From Antedon mediterranea (taxonomy: Eukaryota; Echinodermata; Crinoidea; Comatulida; Antedonidae): a stretch of 64,000 nucleotides of DNA. The stretch is taken from the NCBI RefSeq assembly GCF_964355755.1, contig NC_092673.1:18107001-18171000 (forward strand). The letters are read 5' to 3'. The notes beneath the pieces were generated by a model, which did no database searches, was not told where the DNA came from, and saw only the letters and a list, made by a program, of their open reading frames with translations. Below are positions 33,620-44,671 of the stretch, piece after piece; position 1 is the first letter of the stretch; each line of letters begins with the position of its first letter. Made by a program: the position numbers and the translations under genes.

Positions 33620-35183
33620 CCAGTTGTTGTTGCACGCCCTTGTACACTCACTCCCGTATTCTTAAAGCAAACTTTGGTCGTAGTTCGAAGTTCGACTTGA
33701 AAAATTCCTAGTTCGAGCTATTACTTCAAATTCGATTCATAAAAGAAGTAGTCAAAGTTTCGGTATTTCGGTAGAATCTTTGAATCGTTTCTAACGACCT
33801 GGATCATGGAGGATATTGTTAATGATATCGATAATAAACAGTACGGAAGTCGCAAGAACTCGTCTACCACGCATTACCTTGTTGACCTTATTAACACTAT
33901 CTTATCTGACATTGATTCAGGTGGAAAGTTTGTGAATCTATGTGCCATAGATTTCACCAAGGCTTTTGATCGTGTGGATCACACGATTCTGATTAGTAAA
34001 TTAATAAATATTGGGGTTCGTCCGTCTATAATTCCAGTTATTAGTAGCTTCTTAACCAATCGAAATATTAACACCAAAATTTGTCAATGTGTTTCGTCCA
34101 CCGTAGGCATCACGTGTGGTGTCCCCCAAGGGACTAAGTTGGGTCCCATCCTTTATTTAGTGCTTGTCAATGATGTCATCCAAGATACTACTAAGAGGTG
34201 GAAATATGTGAATGACTTAACCATCGGGGAAGTTGTTAATTATAGATGGGGAAATGATCAAAAAATGCAAACTATCCTTAACAATGTTGACACTTGGTGT
34301 TCTAGCAACAGCATGCTCCTCAAACCTAGTAAATGTCATATTATGAGAGTGTCCTTTTTGCAGGGCCACACACCGCAACCAATTTTAACACTTAATGACC
34401 ATGTCATCGAAGTGGTTGAGTTTTTAAAATTACTAGGGGTTGTAATACAATGTGATCTTAAATGGGACATTCAAGTTAATGAATGTGTTTCTAAAGCATC
34501 TAAACGACTTTTTACCCTTTCCATTCTTAGGAAAGCTTTGGCCCCAGCTAACGACCTGTTAACTGTTTTTACTACGTACATACGTCCAGTTTTGGAATAT
34601 GCGTGTCCCTTGTGGCATAGCTCATTAACCAATATCCAATGTACTAGAATTGAAAGGGTACAAAAGAGAGCTCTAAGATGTATTTACGGTGCTAATTACA
34701 TCAGTTATGAAAATGCTTTATCCATGTCTGGATTATGTTCCCTTAAAACCAGAAGAGATAACTTGATGATGAAATTTGGGAAGGAGATACTACTCTCTAA
34801 ACTCTATCGTGATATGCTTCCCCCTTATCATAACCGCGGTCGCAATTTGAGAAATTTTAATTTGTTGTGTCCAACGCTCTACCATCCCTAACATTATTGA
34901 TAGAATGAATGAAGCTTCTAAAACTAAAACTTTGTAGGTTTATAACATTAATAATAATTACCGCATGTTTTGGTTTATCTGGGTCTTTTGGCATTTTAAA
35001 TTTTAAATATTTTTAACGGCTTTTTAATGATCTTATTTTCTGTGTACTTGTATATATTATATTGTTGTTAGAGTCTTTTAAATTTTTTACTTTGTACGTT
35101 GTTTGCAGAATTTTTCAGCCGTTGACTGCCTTCTGTTTGTACTATTTATGTGTTTTTTATGAATAAATACCTATATATATCTT
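33620..35183 (+). mobile_element. LINE with reverse transcriptase, 5'-truncated
   Basis: A non-LTR element inserted in the intron after exon D. It has an RT frame at 33806-34891, a 3' UTR and an end near TGAATAAATACC. Its 5' region (33650-33750) holds a separate repeat also seen near 59690 (CCGTATTCTTAAA...). The intron resumes as the start of the 35.2-37.3 kb duplicate. Confidence 0.75.
33806..34891 (+). pseudogene. LINE reverse transcriptase, catalytic site changed
   Basis: A 361-codon open frame covers most of a CR1/jockey-type RT: QYGSRKNSSTTHYLVDL, CAIDFTKAFDRVDH, TCGVPQGTKLGPILYLVLVN, then the site KYVNDLTIGE, LLGVVIQCDLKW and the C-terminal RVQKRALRCIYGANYISY. The catalytic Y-x-D-D has become Y-V-N-D, so one metal-binding Asp is lost. 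The N-terminal endonuclease is absent. The family usually has a 900-residue ORF2, so this is the 3' part only. Confidence 0.82.
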
Positions 35184-35262
35184 ATGTCTTAAGCTGGCCT
35201 TTAATATACTGTTCAACATATACTAACAATAACTGTCTTTTCTGGATGTTTTTATTGAACAG

Positions 35263-35361
35263 AAGTGACAAAGCAATTTCCATCGGATTCATCAGATACT
35301 CTTAGTGATGAATTTCAAACACAAGTAGTGGAACAGGAAACTAAACCTGAACCAGAGAGTG
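35263..35361 (+). CDS. Acidic linker exon D (third copy)
   Basis: 99 nt, acceptor TTGAACAG, donor GTGAGT, phase 1 to 1. It encodes the same residues as 19849-19947. It follows the diverged D copy at 33473 across the LINE-bearing intron in frame. Confidence 0.64.
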
Positions 35362-36394
35362 GTGAGTGTCATAAAATATTAGTTGTGTTATTATGGTTAA
35401 AATAACTTTAAATGTAGAATGGATTTTAGCTACATTTTTTTTTTATTTCAACATTTATAAAAAAAAGAATGTCTTTAAACAGATTTAGAAAAAAATACTA
35501 AATTCATACATTTAAACGATTGATAAGGTAAATGACTTATTTAACTAATCTTTAAAACAACATGTCTTTTATTATTAGTCAAGAATAAAAGCTGATACAC
35601 TGAACAATATCTGCATAAATACTGTCATGATATTTATATATAAGTTGCTGTGACACTTACAGGCCACCGTACTTTGATCACACAAACAAAACATATTCAT
35701 TATGGTCGGCAATGTATTATCAACAAACTTAAAAATAAGAGATAGTTCTCTATCCAATGTAAATAGAACAGTTTATATTTCATCAAAGAACATATTGTTA
35801 TTGTTAATCTTATTTTGATATGCTTGCTCTATAAATTCAACAACAGATTAATTATGATTGATCAAAGTTCTCTGTGAAGCTGTCAACATCTTTGAAAATA
35901 GGCTTCTGGGCTCAACTTACTAAGTATTTGCTGCCCCATATATCTGGGAAAATTGGCCGTTGGTAGAGACAAAATTTGAAATTTACTTTGTTATTTATAA
36001 AGTCGCAAATTAGCATGCAACATACAAATACATTGCAAAATAATAACAAATTGATATTAATTACGGTAATAATCAAATTAGGGTGTGTTACATTGTATAG
36101 GTCTATGGTACAGGGCTCAGGTGGCAGGCCTTTACTTTACTTGCCAACTAATGTTTATTTTTTTCTTATATAAATTTTCTGGTTTTTTATTGTAATAACC
36201 TAATGCTATTTTTTGTAATATATTAATAAACCATAAATCAATAAAAAAAAATGAGGTTCTGCACAGTAAATGAAGATGATAATGGATGAAAATGTATTAG
36301 AAATTTATGTTATTGTGGTTGATTGTGTTGAGTAATGAATAATCAAATGCTGTTGCTTGTGATATTTAATTCTTAATACTAATACTCATTTCAG

Positions 36395-36419
36395 ATCTGC
36401 AGTCGCCAGAAAATGACAG
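36395..36419 (+). CDS. 25-nt microexon E (second copy)
   Basis: Acceptor ACTCATTTCAG, donor GTAAGT, phase 1 in and 2 out; identical to 20979-21003. Confidence 0.6.
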
Positions 36420-37102
36420 GTAAGTAGTACTGTATAATGAGTGTATCACAGTATCTATACTGTTTATTTATACTCTCCAATACCATAGAGATAGACCAAC
36501 ACCCTGCTAGTTAATTGTTTGCCCTGAGATGATAGTCTGGAAGGGATATTATTACTATCACTTGTGTGTCTATCAGTTCAGTTGTATACTAATAACATAA
36601 CCTGTTAATACAACCATAAAGTTCAACCATAGAAATAGTGTTGAAACAATTATACACAAAATCAAGAATAACAAACATCAAAAGAACTTTTAAACCCAAC
36701 AACCAAGTTATAATAATAATGAAACAATCCTGGTTTTATATAGAATTACATTCTGCATAAGCTTAACGGAGGATGACGGACCTTTTGTCCTACCAATATT
36801 TTTAATTTCAGTAAGATATATGCCACACTTCCGTTTTGGCCGACAGACTCCCATATTTATACTTGTCTCCTTATGCTCCTGGTTTTATATTCTCCCGTAT
36901 TACAAAGATAACTGAACTTTGATGTATATGTGTTGCTTTCTGCAATAAAATATAAAAAAAAAAAGCTAAAAAAACATACAAATTTATGATATTTAAGTCA
37001 TAATTTATTGATCACCTTATTGAAGGGGATTCTTTTCACATAGTCATTATGGTACCAATTGCTCCTTGCATTTCCTGATTTTGATAATAATACTGTAAAA
37101 AA

Positions 37103-37235
37103 GGGAGTGGGGATGGGTTGCTAGAACCATAAAACCCTCCTGCTTACGAGTCTGTTATCCTTATTATAGGGAGTGGGGAGGGTTTGCTAAAACTATAAAA
37201 CCCTCCTGCTTACGAGTCTGTTATCTTTATTATAG
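37103..37235. repeat. ~66-bp minisatellite, two units
   Basis: Two units of the GGGAGTGGGG...CTTATTATA repeat, the first and last types of the long array at 21698-22339. The inner units are absent, as expected of contraction by unequal exchange or of expansion at the other site. Confidence 0.85.
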
Positions 37236-37271
37236 GTTTACTAATGTGTACATATACATTTTTATTTCTAG

Positions 37272-37303
37272 CCTGAAAGAAAGCATACAGACATTTGTCA
37301 AAG
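37272..37303 (+). CDS. 32-nt microexon F (second copy)
   Basis: Acceptor TTATTTCTAG, donor GTAATT, phase 2 in and 1 out, same residues as 22375-22406. It leads directly to the terminal membrane-anchor exon. Confidence 0.62.
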
Positions 37304-37582
37304 GTAATTTCCTTAGTCTTATGTTGAAACCGAATAAAATCAAATCAAGTCATGAGTCTTAAAAAATTGAAATGAGGCAAATCAAAGAAATGTATTTTTT
37401 TCACTTTTATAGCTATAAACAAAATAATTAAGTTCCAACAAATATAAAAGTTGTAATTGTAGATTTTGATTTTCAAATTTAATAAACGCAAAAAAAATAA
37501 TAATAAAACTGTAAAATCTTGAAAGCTCACACAAAAATTAAAGGTGTTTAAATCAATTATTTTTTTTCCCTTTTTCTTTCAG

Positions 37583-37647
37583 AGAACTGTGGCTTGATAA
37601 TTTGTTGTATTGTAGCTGTAGTATTGGCATATAAGCATTGGAAATAG
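37583..37647 (+). CDS. Terminal exon: C-terminal membrane anchor and stop
   Basis: Acceptor TTCTTTCAG after a long pyrimidine tract, phase 1 in. It reads ENCGLIICCIVAVVLAYKHW then K and TAG (37645-37647). The run GLIICCIVAVVLAY is about 14 uncharged hydrophobic residues followed by basic K-H-W-K, which is the layout of a tail anchor; the two Cys could be palmitoylated. With no signal peptide visible in the window, the large N-terminal part would face the cytosol. 14-16 residues is short for the plasma membrane and suits the ER or mitochondrial outer membrane, which is inference. Confidence 0.7.
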
Positions 37648-37830
37648 TATTGGTTACTGTTGGTTCATTTATTTGGGCTCAATGTTTTGAGAAAAATTTA
37701 TCAAGAGGATATATTGTGATGCATCATTATTGAAAAAATGTCTATTTTTTCAATGATGGAATTCTATCTTAGTACCACATATAGTATAGCCTGTTTCACT
37801 GCACACCAGGCCATATGAATACCTGAAGAA

Positions 37831-37928
37831 ATCTGAGTTATGTTGTAAACCACTTTGATAGATTATTACATACCACATCTGAGTTATGTTGTAAACCACT
37901 TTGATACAGATAGATTATTACATACCAC
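37831..37928 (+). repeat. Tandem duplication in the 3' UTR
   Basis: A 46-bp segment starting ATCTGAGTTATGTTGTAAAC and ending TTATTACATACCAC occurs twice in a row, the second with a 5-bp ACAGA-type insertion. It lies about 180 bp after the stop codon. Confidence 0.85.
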
Positions 37929-37934
37929 AATAAA
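37929..37934 (+). terminator. Candidate polyadenylation signal
   Basis: AATAAA 282 bp after the stop codon, directly after the 3' UTR duplication. Other AATAAA copies occur in this AT-rich DNA, so the choice is tentative. Confidence 0.35.
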
Positions 37935-38049
37935 CCATACTTTTTAATATGCCATCTTTAAAAATTAAACAAGTGAGATCTTCTTAGTAGAATACTCTCA
38001 GCTTTAATATATCAACATCATTAAAGAAAACAGGTTAACGGTATTTCTT

Positions 38050-38980
38050 ATCAAATTTTGTTTAAAACCTTTTCAGTACAATTCCTATCAATTTGATACC
38101 TCATAACCCCTGAAGGCCAGTATCTCTCTATACTCACCAACCTCCACCCCTCTTCAATCAAATCCTTCCCAGTATAAATTTCAATTCAACAACTTCATAG
38201 TGAGAGACCAAGCCGGCGATATATAGCTATGATGAGCCTATGGTTTAAGTACTTTGTAAACTGTGTAAATGAATAGGTGTAATATTGGCTAATGATTAAA
38301 ATATCTAATTTTGAATTACCTCTGCCCAGCCTTCTTTATCCTCTCCCCATCCCAGCCACAATCAACAAACCTTAACGCCTCCCTAGGACAGTTAAAATGT
38401 AGTAACTGTTCCCAGTACAATTCCAATCATGTTGTACCTTATTAACGCCAGTATCTCCGCCCTTCCCCTCCCAACACAACCCGTAATGGGGTGATGTGTT
38501 TCCAGTACAATTATGATGAGCCATCATTCCCAAAGTTTTCGAATGTAGTTTAAAACATTCCCAGGATAGGCCTACACTCCAAACTCCCAACCGCTTCCCA
38601 AGGATAATTACAATACTTTAAAAAGTTTCTACTACAATTCATTGCGGTAATTTTGATACCCATATGTATGGTTACGAGCATAAACAAACATCAAAATTGC
38701 GGAAAAGTGAGGCATTTTCACCATATTTTGGCCCCTAACTTGGATCCAAAATGGCAGATAATGTTCAAATATAGTTTAAAACATTCCCAGTACAATTGAG
38801 GTCATTTTGTCGAACAAACATTATAAGTGGAGAAAAGTGAGGGATTTTGACCCCATTTTGGCTTCTAACTTGGATTCAAGATGGCGATTCAAGATGTTCA
38901 AAAATAGTTTAGATCCTTCCCAGTACAATTGCAGTTATTTTGATACCCCGCTATGTATGAAAAAATATTTGTATAATGAA
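38050..38980. repeat. Diverged repeats around CCCAGTACAATT
   Basis: The phrase TTCCCAGTACAATT or close forms recurs at about 38078, 38411, 38498, 38786 and 38919 with similar flanks such as ATTTTGATACC and GTTTAAAACATTCCCAG. It is an old tandem or nested repeat. Also GATCCAAAATGGCAG and GATTCAAGATGGCG are related phrases. No coding sequence. Confidence 0.55.
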
Positions 38981-40150
38981 ACAGACAAACAAACATACAA
39001 ACTCTCACTTATAATATAGATTTGTAGTTAATTTTAAATCATTATAAATAAATACTTATGTAATTACCATTAATTGTATATTGTAATAATATATTTGTAA
39101 AGAATTTTAATACATCTTAAATTATAAATATAAATATTGTTATACTGTATAAATTAATATTTATCTGTGTAAATTATTATTTTTTACATTGTTATGTTGA
39201 GGACCCCTTCTGAAACAACTATCAAGCTTAAAGAGGGTGGGGGTGTGAGAGTACAGTTATCAATTCTAACAATAATTGATAAAATGCTTTTTAATTTTTG
39301 AATTCAATTTAGCAATTATTTCATTCTGCCGTTGCGATAAATACACCCGTCCATACAGTGATGAAATATCGGTATCATTAAGCAGTAGGACAATCCCGCC
39401 GAAAACGAGGCAGTTGAAATCTATGGATCATATAAGATTCAGTTTAATGTAGGTTTGTGTTTGCTGATACAGACCAATTGCTCAATTTCAAAATTTAATG
39501 GAAAGTAGATGGACAAACAGACAGACATACATACTATTTTGTTATGTTTACAGTTTAGATACCTCAAGTTGTACACAATTAGCACACATATTTAAATTTT
39601 GTTTTCTTCAAGTATTGAAACACTGTACTGTATTTAGTTAAATTCCTCTACAATCTTATTGTGTTTTCATTAGTGTATTATATTGCAGCTATGTTGATAA
39701 GAATGTGTTAAATGAAAACATTTGGTCAAATATGTATTTGATATGTTTTGGTTGATAAGAATAGTACTGATAATGTTGAAATTGTTTGTGTTGTCAACAA
39801 TGATAATAACAGTGTAATTTTAATCAAATCATGTAATAATTAGACACATGACAATCTAAGTGTATTGTGACCAAGACAATCATATTTTCTACTCAACAAC
39901 ACAATTTATTGTGGATAATTTAACCCACAAGCTGTAGTTGTTTAAAGGTACAATTGATAATGATAACTATTAATGATACAAATTTATCGATCTGTGTGAA
40001 CTGTAATCTTAAAATGTCTGTTTAATTCATATTTTGCAATGTCAATGTTTTCATTCTTAATGCTGCATTTTGGGTAAAGTTTGACCTACTGTAATTAATA
40101 TAATACATATCATAGTTCAATTCACAATAACATATTTGTCTTTCTTTTCT
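38981..40150. other. AT-rich region without recognised features
   Basis: Mostly A/T-rich sequence. I see no exon, RNA gene or terminal-repeat element here. Confidence 0.5.
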
Positions 40151-40158
40151 AAATACAG

Positions 40159-40247
40159 TAAATGAACAGAGTTTGAATAGTAAAAATAAAGAGGCAAAAT
40201 ACCCTGGAACTGGAAGTACTTTGGAAAGTCTTCCAATTTTATTTTAA
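40159..40247 (+). CDS. Possible alternative terminal exon
   Basis: After the acceptor CTAAATACAG, phase-1 entry gives VNEQSLNSKNKEAKYPGTGS then TLESLPILF and TAA. It resembles the linker style of the gene and would end the protein without a membrane anchor if joined to any phase-1 donor upstream. There is no similarity to a known exon and AT-rich DNA yields such frames by chance. Confidence 0.25.
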
Positions 40248-40651
40248 TTGAGAGAACCAGTTAATGATATAGTTTGTTAAAGATGTATTGTCCCCCAAAA
40301 ACATGACAAATAAATGTTAATACAATCAGATTTTGAATAGGAAATTTACAGTTTTAATAAAGTTATTCACTTCTGTAGAAAAAAAATCATTACAAATAAT
40401 TATTTCACTTATAAAAAGACAAAAGAAATGGTTAATTTCAACCAAAAACCATTGTCTTCCAGACAATTTAGGTATATTTTGCTTTAAATTAAATTTTTTT
40501 TGGGGGAATTTTTTTTTTTTTTGGTTTGTTTTTAGTCAAAGTGAATAGATATAAAATATGTGATATTAAAATGGCATACTCAAAAAAAAAATGTAAACAA
40601 TAATTTTTTTAGGGGGACAATATATCTTTAATTAATGCTTTTTATATGCAG

Positions 40652-40697
40652 AATTACAAAAACAAAACGGGACAAACACATACGCAAATGAGACCAG
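40652..40697 (+). CDS. Possible microexon, phase 1 to 2
   Basis: Acceptor TTATATGCAG, donor GTAAAC; reads ELQKQNGTNTYANET plus AG. It enters in phase 1 and leaves in phase 2 like microexon E (DLQSPEND plus AG), with E/D-L-Q in common. No partner exon of phase 2 is seen downstream, so it may be a relic. Confidence 0.25.
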
Positions 40698-41454
40698 GTA
40701 AACGGAAGTAAATAATTAAATCCTTGCAGCCTCTAATCCTTCCCCTTACCATACTAGACATAGACACAACTTTGTTGAATCTCACTGTGCTACTAAACAC
40801 CACTTCTCTAGCCCTGTTCCATACTTGATCCAGTTATTAAACAAACAATGCTTAAATCTAAATTAATGTTTGATGAATGATTTTTTATAGTGTTCAATTT
40901 GTTTGTACAGTACTAAATTATATTGTTTATGAATGAATTTTAGAATGTCTATTTGGTAAATGAAATGTTCTATATTTTGATGCTTTTTCACTTTTAATTC
41001 AATTTTGTAAATTAAACTCAATTCAGTATTTATGCTGTTATGTTTTAATGTTATTCATATTTGTTAATAAATACTAATGAATGAAAAAACATATTTGTTT
41101 GTTTGTAAGGATAGTGTTTTTTTTTTAAAGGGGGAGATTTTATATCAAATTGTACGTGCTTAGCTATAATTCATTGTGTATTATAGGAATAATATTATTC
41201 ATTTCACCATGGAGAAATAAGTTTCTCCATGATTTCACCAACCCAGAGATTGCAGCAGTGATAAAATTTGTAGGCAAATTGTGATTGCGCCCTCTATAAA
41301 AAATTAAGTTTATCACCCACCACATGTTTTATACAGAAGAATGTCAAAAACATGGAGTACTTATTCTTTACTCCATGGTCAAAAACAAGAAGTAAGTTTT
41401 GTTTCATTATCTTTATACTGTATTGTTTTAATAGCAGGGCTTTTTTTGGATCTT

Positions 41455-41640
41455 ATATTCGTATTATAGTCTATAGGCCCTACCTAGCAAGCTAACTAGG
41501 CCAGGTCTAAGTAAGGCCTCTAGGCTAGGCCTAGCCAGCCAGGCCTACTACTAGCTAGGGCCTACTAGGCTAGGCCTACTAGCCGGCCTAGTCTAGGCTT
41601 CCTTAGCCATCTACGTACTATACTACTACTAGGCTTAACT
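41455..41640. repeat. AGGCCTA/CTAGGC-rich tract
   Basis: A dense mix of AGGCCTA, CTAGGC, TAGCTAGG and CCTACTA motifs. Similar short tracts are at 17375-17460 and 43390-43440. They lie next to or inside inverted-repeat elements and appear to be a genome-wide low-complexity family. Confidence 0.7.
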
Positions 41641-41932
41641 TAGGGACGCTAGTTCCGTTTCGCACCTGTCTTTTATTTCAATTCCAAATGTGTTAAGGAA
41701 CTTTATACTGAATACCACACCTTAGAATTTGGCCTCATAAGTACTTTTACGATGGAGAATCACAGAAAAAGTAACAAATAAATCCTTTAAATTGATGAAT
41801 TTACAGACGTGTTTCTTGCACACAGTTTGTGAATTTCGCATTCTCAATGTTCAATATTGATGTTTCTATGAAGCGCCAAAAGAGCAACTATAATAATAGA
41901 GGGCTAAAAAGGCAGTGGGATGCGTATACGTA

Positions 41933-42611
41933 CCGTAAAACCTCGAAAAGAAGCCCATGGGCTTAAACCTCGAAAAGAAGCCCATCTCGAAAAGAAGCCC
42001 CCCTCTACAGTTTGCAAAAGTACTCTCGAAAAGAAGCCCATCTCGAAATGAGGCCCCCTGGGCTTCTTTTTGAGATAGACTACTACAAGCGATAGGCGAA
42101 TTCTTATTTAACAAAGTGGGTTGGCAATGCCTGGTCCATGATCATGAACACAAATCCATCGCTGCAAATTCGGTTGTTCATAAAGTGTGGGATAAATGTA
42201 GCCCTTGATGGTTCTGAAAACAAAACAAAGAAGTAAACGTCGAAGGGTTGGTTGGATATGAGATGCCATCATCGACAGACGACACTCTTAAATATTATTC
42301 CATTGTGATGACGACGATGATAACGAAATGATTGACGGTGAATCATAGGACTGTTTTTTGGCTTTTTATATTGTTTTTTAATTGGTATATTAAACATAAT
42401 TTCATGGTTGAAAAAATGTCTCAAAAGTCATATTGTAGTAGAAATTCACAAAATTTACAGCATTCATTTCGAAAAGAAACCTCCCTCTACAGTTTGCAAA
42501 ATCACTCTTGAAAAGAAGCCCATCTCGAATAGAAGCCCATCTCAAAAAGAAGCCCACCCAAGAGCACTAAAAAAAGAAGAAGCCCATGGGCTTCTTTTCA
42601 AGGTTTTACGG
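41933..42611. mobile_element. TA-flanked MITE full of GAAGCCC motifs
   Basis: TA lies at 41931-41932 and 42612-42613. Termini are CCGTAAAACCTCGAAAAGAA and, on the other strand, CCGTAAAACCTTGAAAAGAA, both running on into GCCCATGGGCTT. About ten copies of CTCGAAAAGAAGCCC or near forms lie inside, and GAAGCCCATGGGCTTC is a perfect palindrome. A TA target suggests Tc1/mariner-type mobilisation. Confidence 0.65.
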
Positions 42612-42769
42612 TATTTAATGCATCTAGGCCTATTGGTGAAAATTACGTTCAATTTCAATATATTTCGTCAATGTTAATACAACTAAAATGTTACTGTTGA
42701 TACTGTACATGGTTTTCGACAAATTCATCATCATAAGATGTAGTGTAGGTTATATACCTCAATGATCTA

Positions 42770-42980
42770 AATCGCTGTTCCGCAACCTATGGGGCGCGAC
42801 CCAAACAGAAAAAAATTTATGGTTCGCGAAATTGTTTCCGATACTGAAACTTTTTTATCAATTATACACTGATCTATATGTGAATATGCTTGGTTTGTAA
42901 GATCAAATACGCAATGTTGGGTCGCGAAAATTCCCAAAATAGGATCATGGGGTCGCGGTCAAAAAAGTATCCCTCTTAGT
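42770..42980. mobile_element. Possible hAT-like MITE
   Basis: TTCCGCAACCTATGGGGCGC at 42778 and GGGTCGCGAAAATTCCC near 42919 with GGGGTCGCGG near 42950 recall the ends of common hAT MITEs. Clear TIRs and an 8-bp duplication were not found. Confidence 0.3.
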
Positions 42981-43737
42981 CTTAGTCTGGGTATGGACTA
43001 ATAAGTTATGCTGATTTAGGGTCGGTTTTTTGAAAATAGCACATTATCAGCAGTAACATGTAACAACATTTTTATTGACAAAAAATTGGAAATTAAAACG
43101 TGTATTTCATAAATAGATGGATTAAAAGTAGACGCATTCCACTGAATTTTTAACCCTCTATTATAGTTGCTCTTTTGGTGCTCCATAGAAACGAAAATAT
43201 TGAACTTCGTGTATGCGAAATTCGCTAATGGTGTGCAAGAAACACGTCTGTAAAATCATCAATTTAAAGGATTACTTTAAATGGTTACTTTTTATGTGAT
43301 TCTTCTTCATACAAGTACTTATGAGGCTCAATTCTAAGGTGTGGTATTCACAATAAGTTTGGAGTCGAAATTAAAACAGCTAGGGCCAGGCCTTACCTTC
43401 TCTAGGCCTACTAATCTCTCTAGTCTCTTGTACTAGGCTAGACTAGTTATGGGTGTAATAGACGGTTGATCGGGATCACAGACAATCAGGCCCAGGCGAT
43501 CGGGCAGCCCAATATTGTTGAAGATTGGTACAAAAGACGATCAGGCACAAAATAGAAATGTACGGGTCTAAATGACTCTCACAACTTAAACCAATAAACA
43601 ATTTTTGTGCTACCGAAGCCATCTTGGTGAGATGACAAACAGTTGTGACCAACTGAGCGTAAAAATGGAGAATATAATTATATATCACAAGAATTAGTAA
43701 TCTATAGAATAATAGAAATTTGTAACAGAGCGTGGAT

Positions 43738-43975
43738 GCCCGCCCTCATGATGTATACAGACTAAAGAAGACTTGATTTGACAGATATTATGTCATATTA
43801 AATAGAATTATGATAATATATATAAATTTGATTTCTTTTAATTTAATTTATATTGTTACATGTTTATGTCTCGTCATATTGTATTTTGTGAGGGTCCCTA
43901 GTGATCAGCTTTGGCTGGATGGACCACCCTCATAAAATATTGTTGAAATAAAAATAAATAAATAAAACATTTTAT
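43738..43975 (+). mobile_element. LINE 3' tail
   Basis: TTTTGTGAGGGTCCCTAGTG, then GCTTTGGCTGGATGGACC and CCCTCATAAAATATTG lead into AAATAAAAATAAATAAATAA, the typical end of a CR1/L2-type LINE with an AAATA-rich tail. No coding part is attached. Confidence 0.6.
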
Positions 43976-44671
43976 AAAACATATTTAATAACAAACTAGT
44001 GTACATTCACTTCTACAGAAAATTATTAAATTAGTTCACAAAGAAAGACCGAACCACAATAACAAACATCTACCCAGCGTTACTCAGCATGGTCTATTCT
44101 TTGCCGCGTAATAATCTACGCCCGGTAAATTAAGTAATTTATGATATAAATGTTACATTTGATTAATATTTATTTTTTCTACTAGAAACAAGTTAAATAG
44201 ATATATTATTAAACTATCCTTCATGAAAACAAGTCAACAAAAATCTATCTGCTATGCTATGCCAGGGCTAGGTAGTGCCAGGGTTAGGTAGTGCCATTGT
44301 TAACCCACTCACTATAGTTCATCCTCATTATCACTTTGGTAATAGTAGTGTACAATGACAGAGTATTGACTAAGTTCATTTTATTATCACTCTGTGTAAA
44401 TATAACCAAAATGGTAATAGTACAGAGAGTTATAAACTGTTGTGTGTTCTATTTATTATCTTTGTTTAACATTAGAATTTACAATGTTAATATTAAATCT
44501 ATGGTAAAGATTATCTGATAACAAATTGTATAACAGGAACTCAATAATCAAAACAAACAAATCATTATTAACAATTTCTACCCTGGTTTTCTGTATAAGT
44601 GTTATAATGAACTTGTTATCATATAAACTGTCCGACCAGAGCAATATGTAAAAAAATATATTTAGATTATA

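Larger units (their letters stand above)
35183..37315 (+). repeat. Segmental duplicate of 19,785-22,430
   Basis: The two blocks share exons D, E and F and all intervening intron sequence with only scattered substitutions and small indels; most of the length difference lies in the ~66-bp minisatellite (ten units against two). The similarity is higher than between other duplicates in the gene, so it is recent or an assembly artefact. Confidence 0.85.
41661..43400. repeat. Large inverted-repeat element with nested inserts
   Basis: The left arm (41661-41920, from CGCACCTGTCTTTTATTT through CCACACCTTAGAAT to AAAAGAGCAACTATAATA) is matched in reverse by a right arm (about 43150-43380). The centre holds the TA-flanked MITE at 41933 and another element near 42780-42970. 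The same arms occur inside the two long-TIR transposons at 46142 and 55963, so this is an older relative. Confidence 0.7.
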
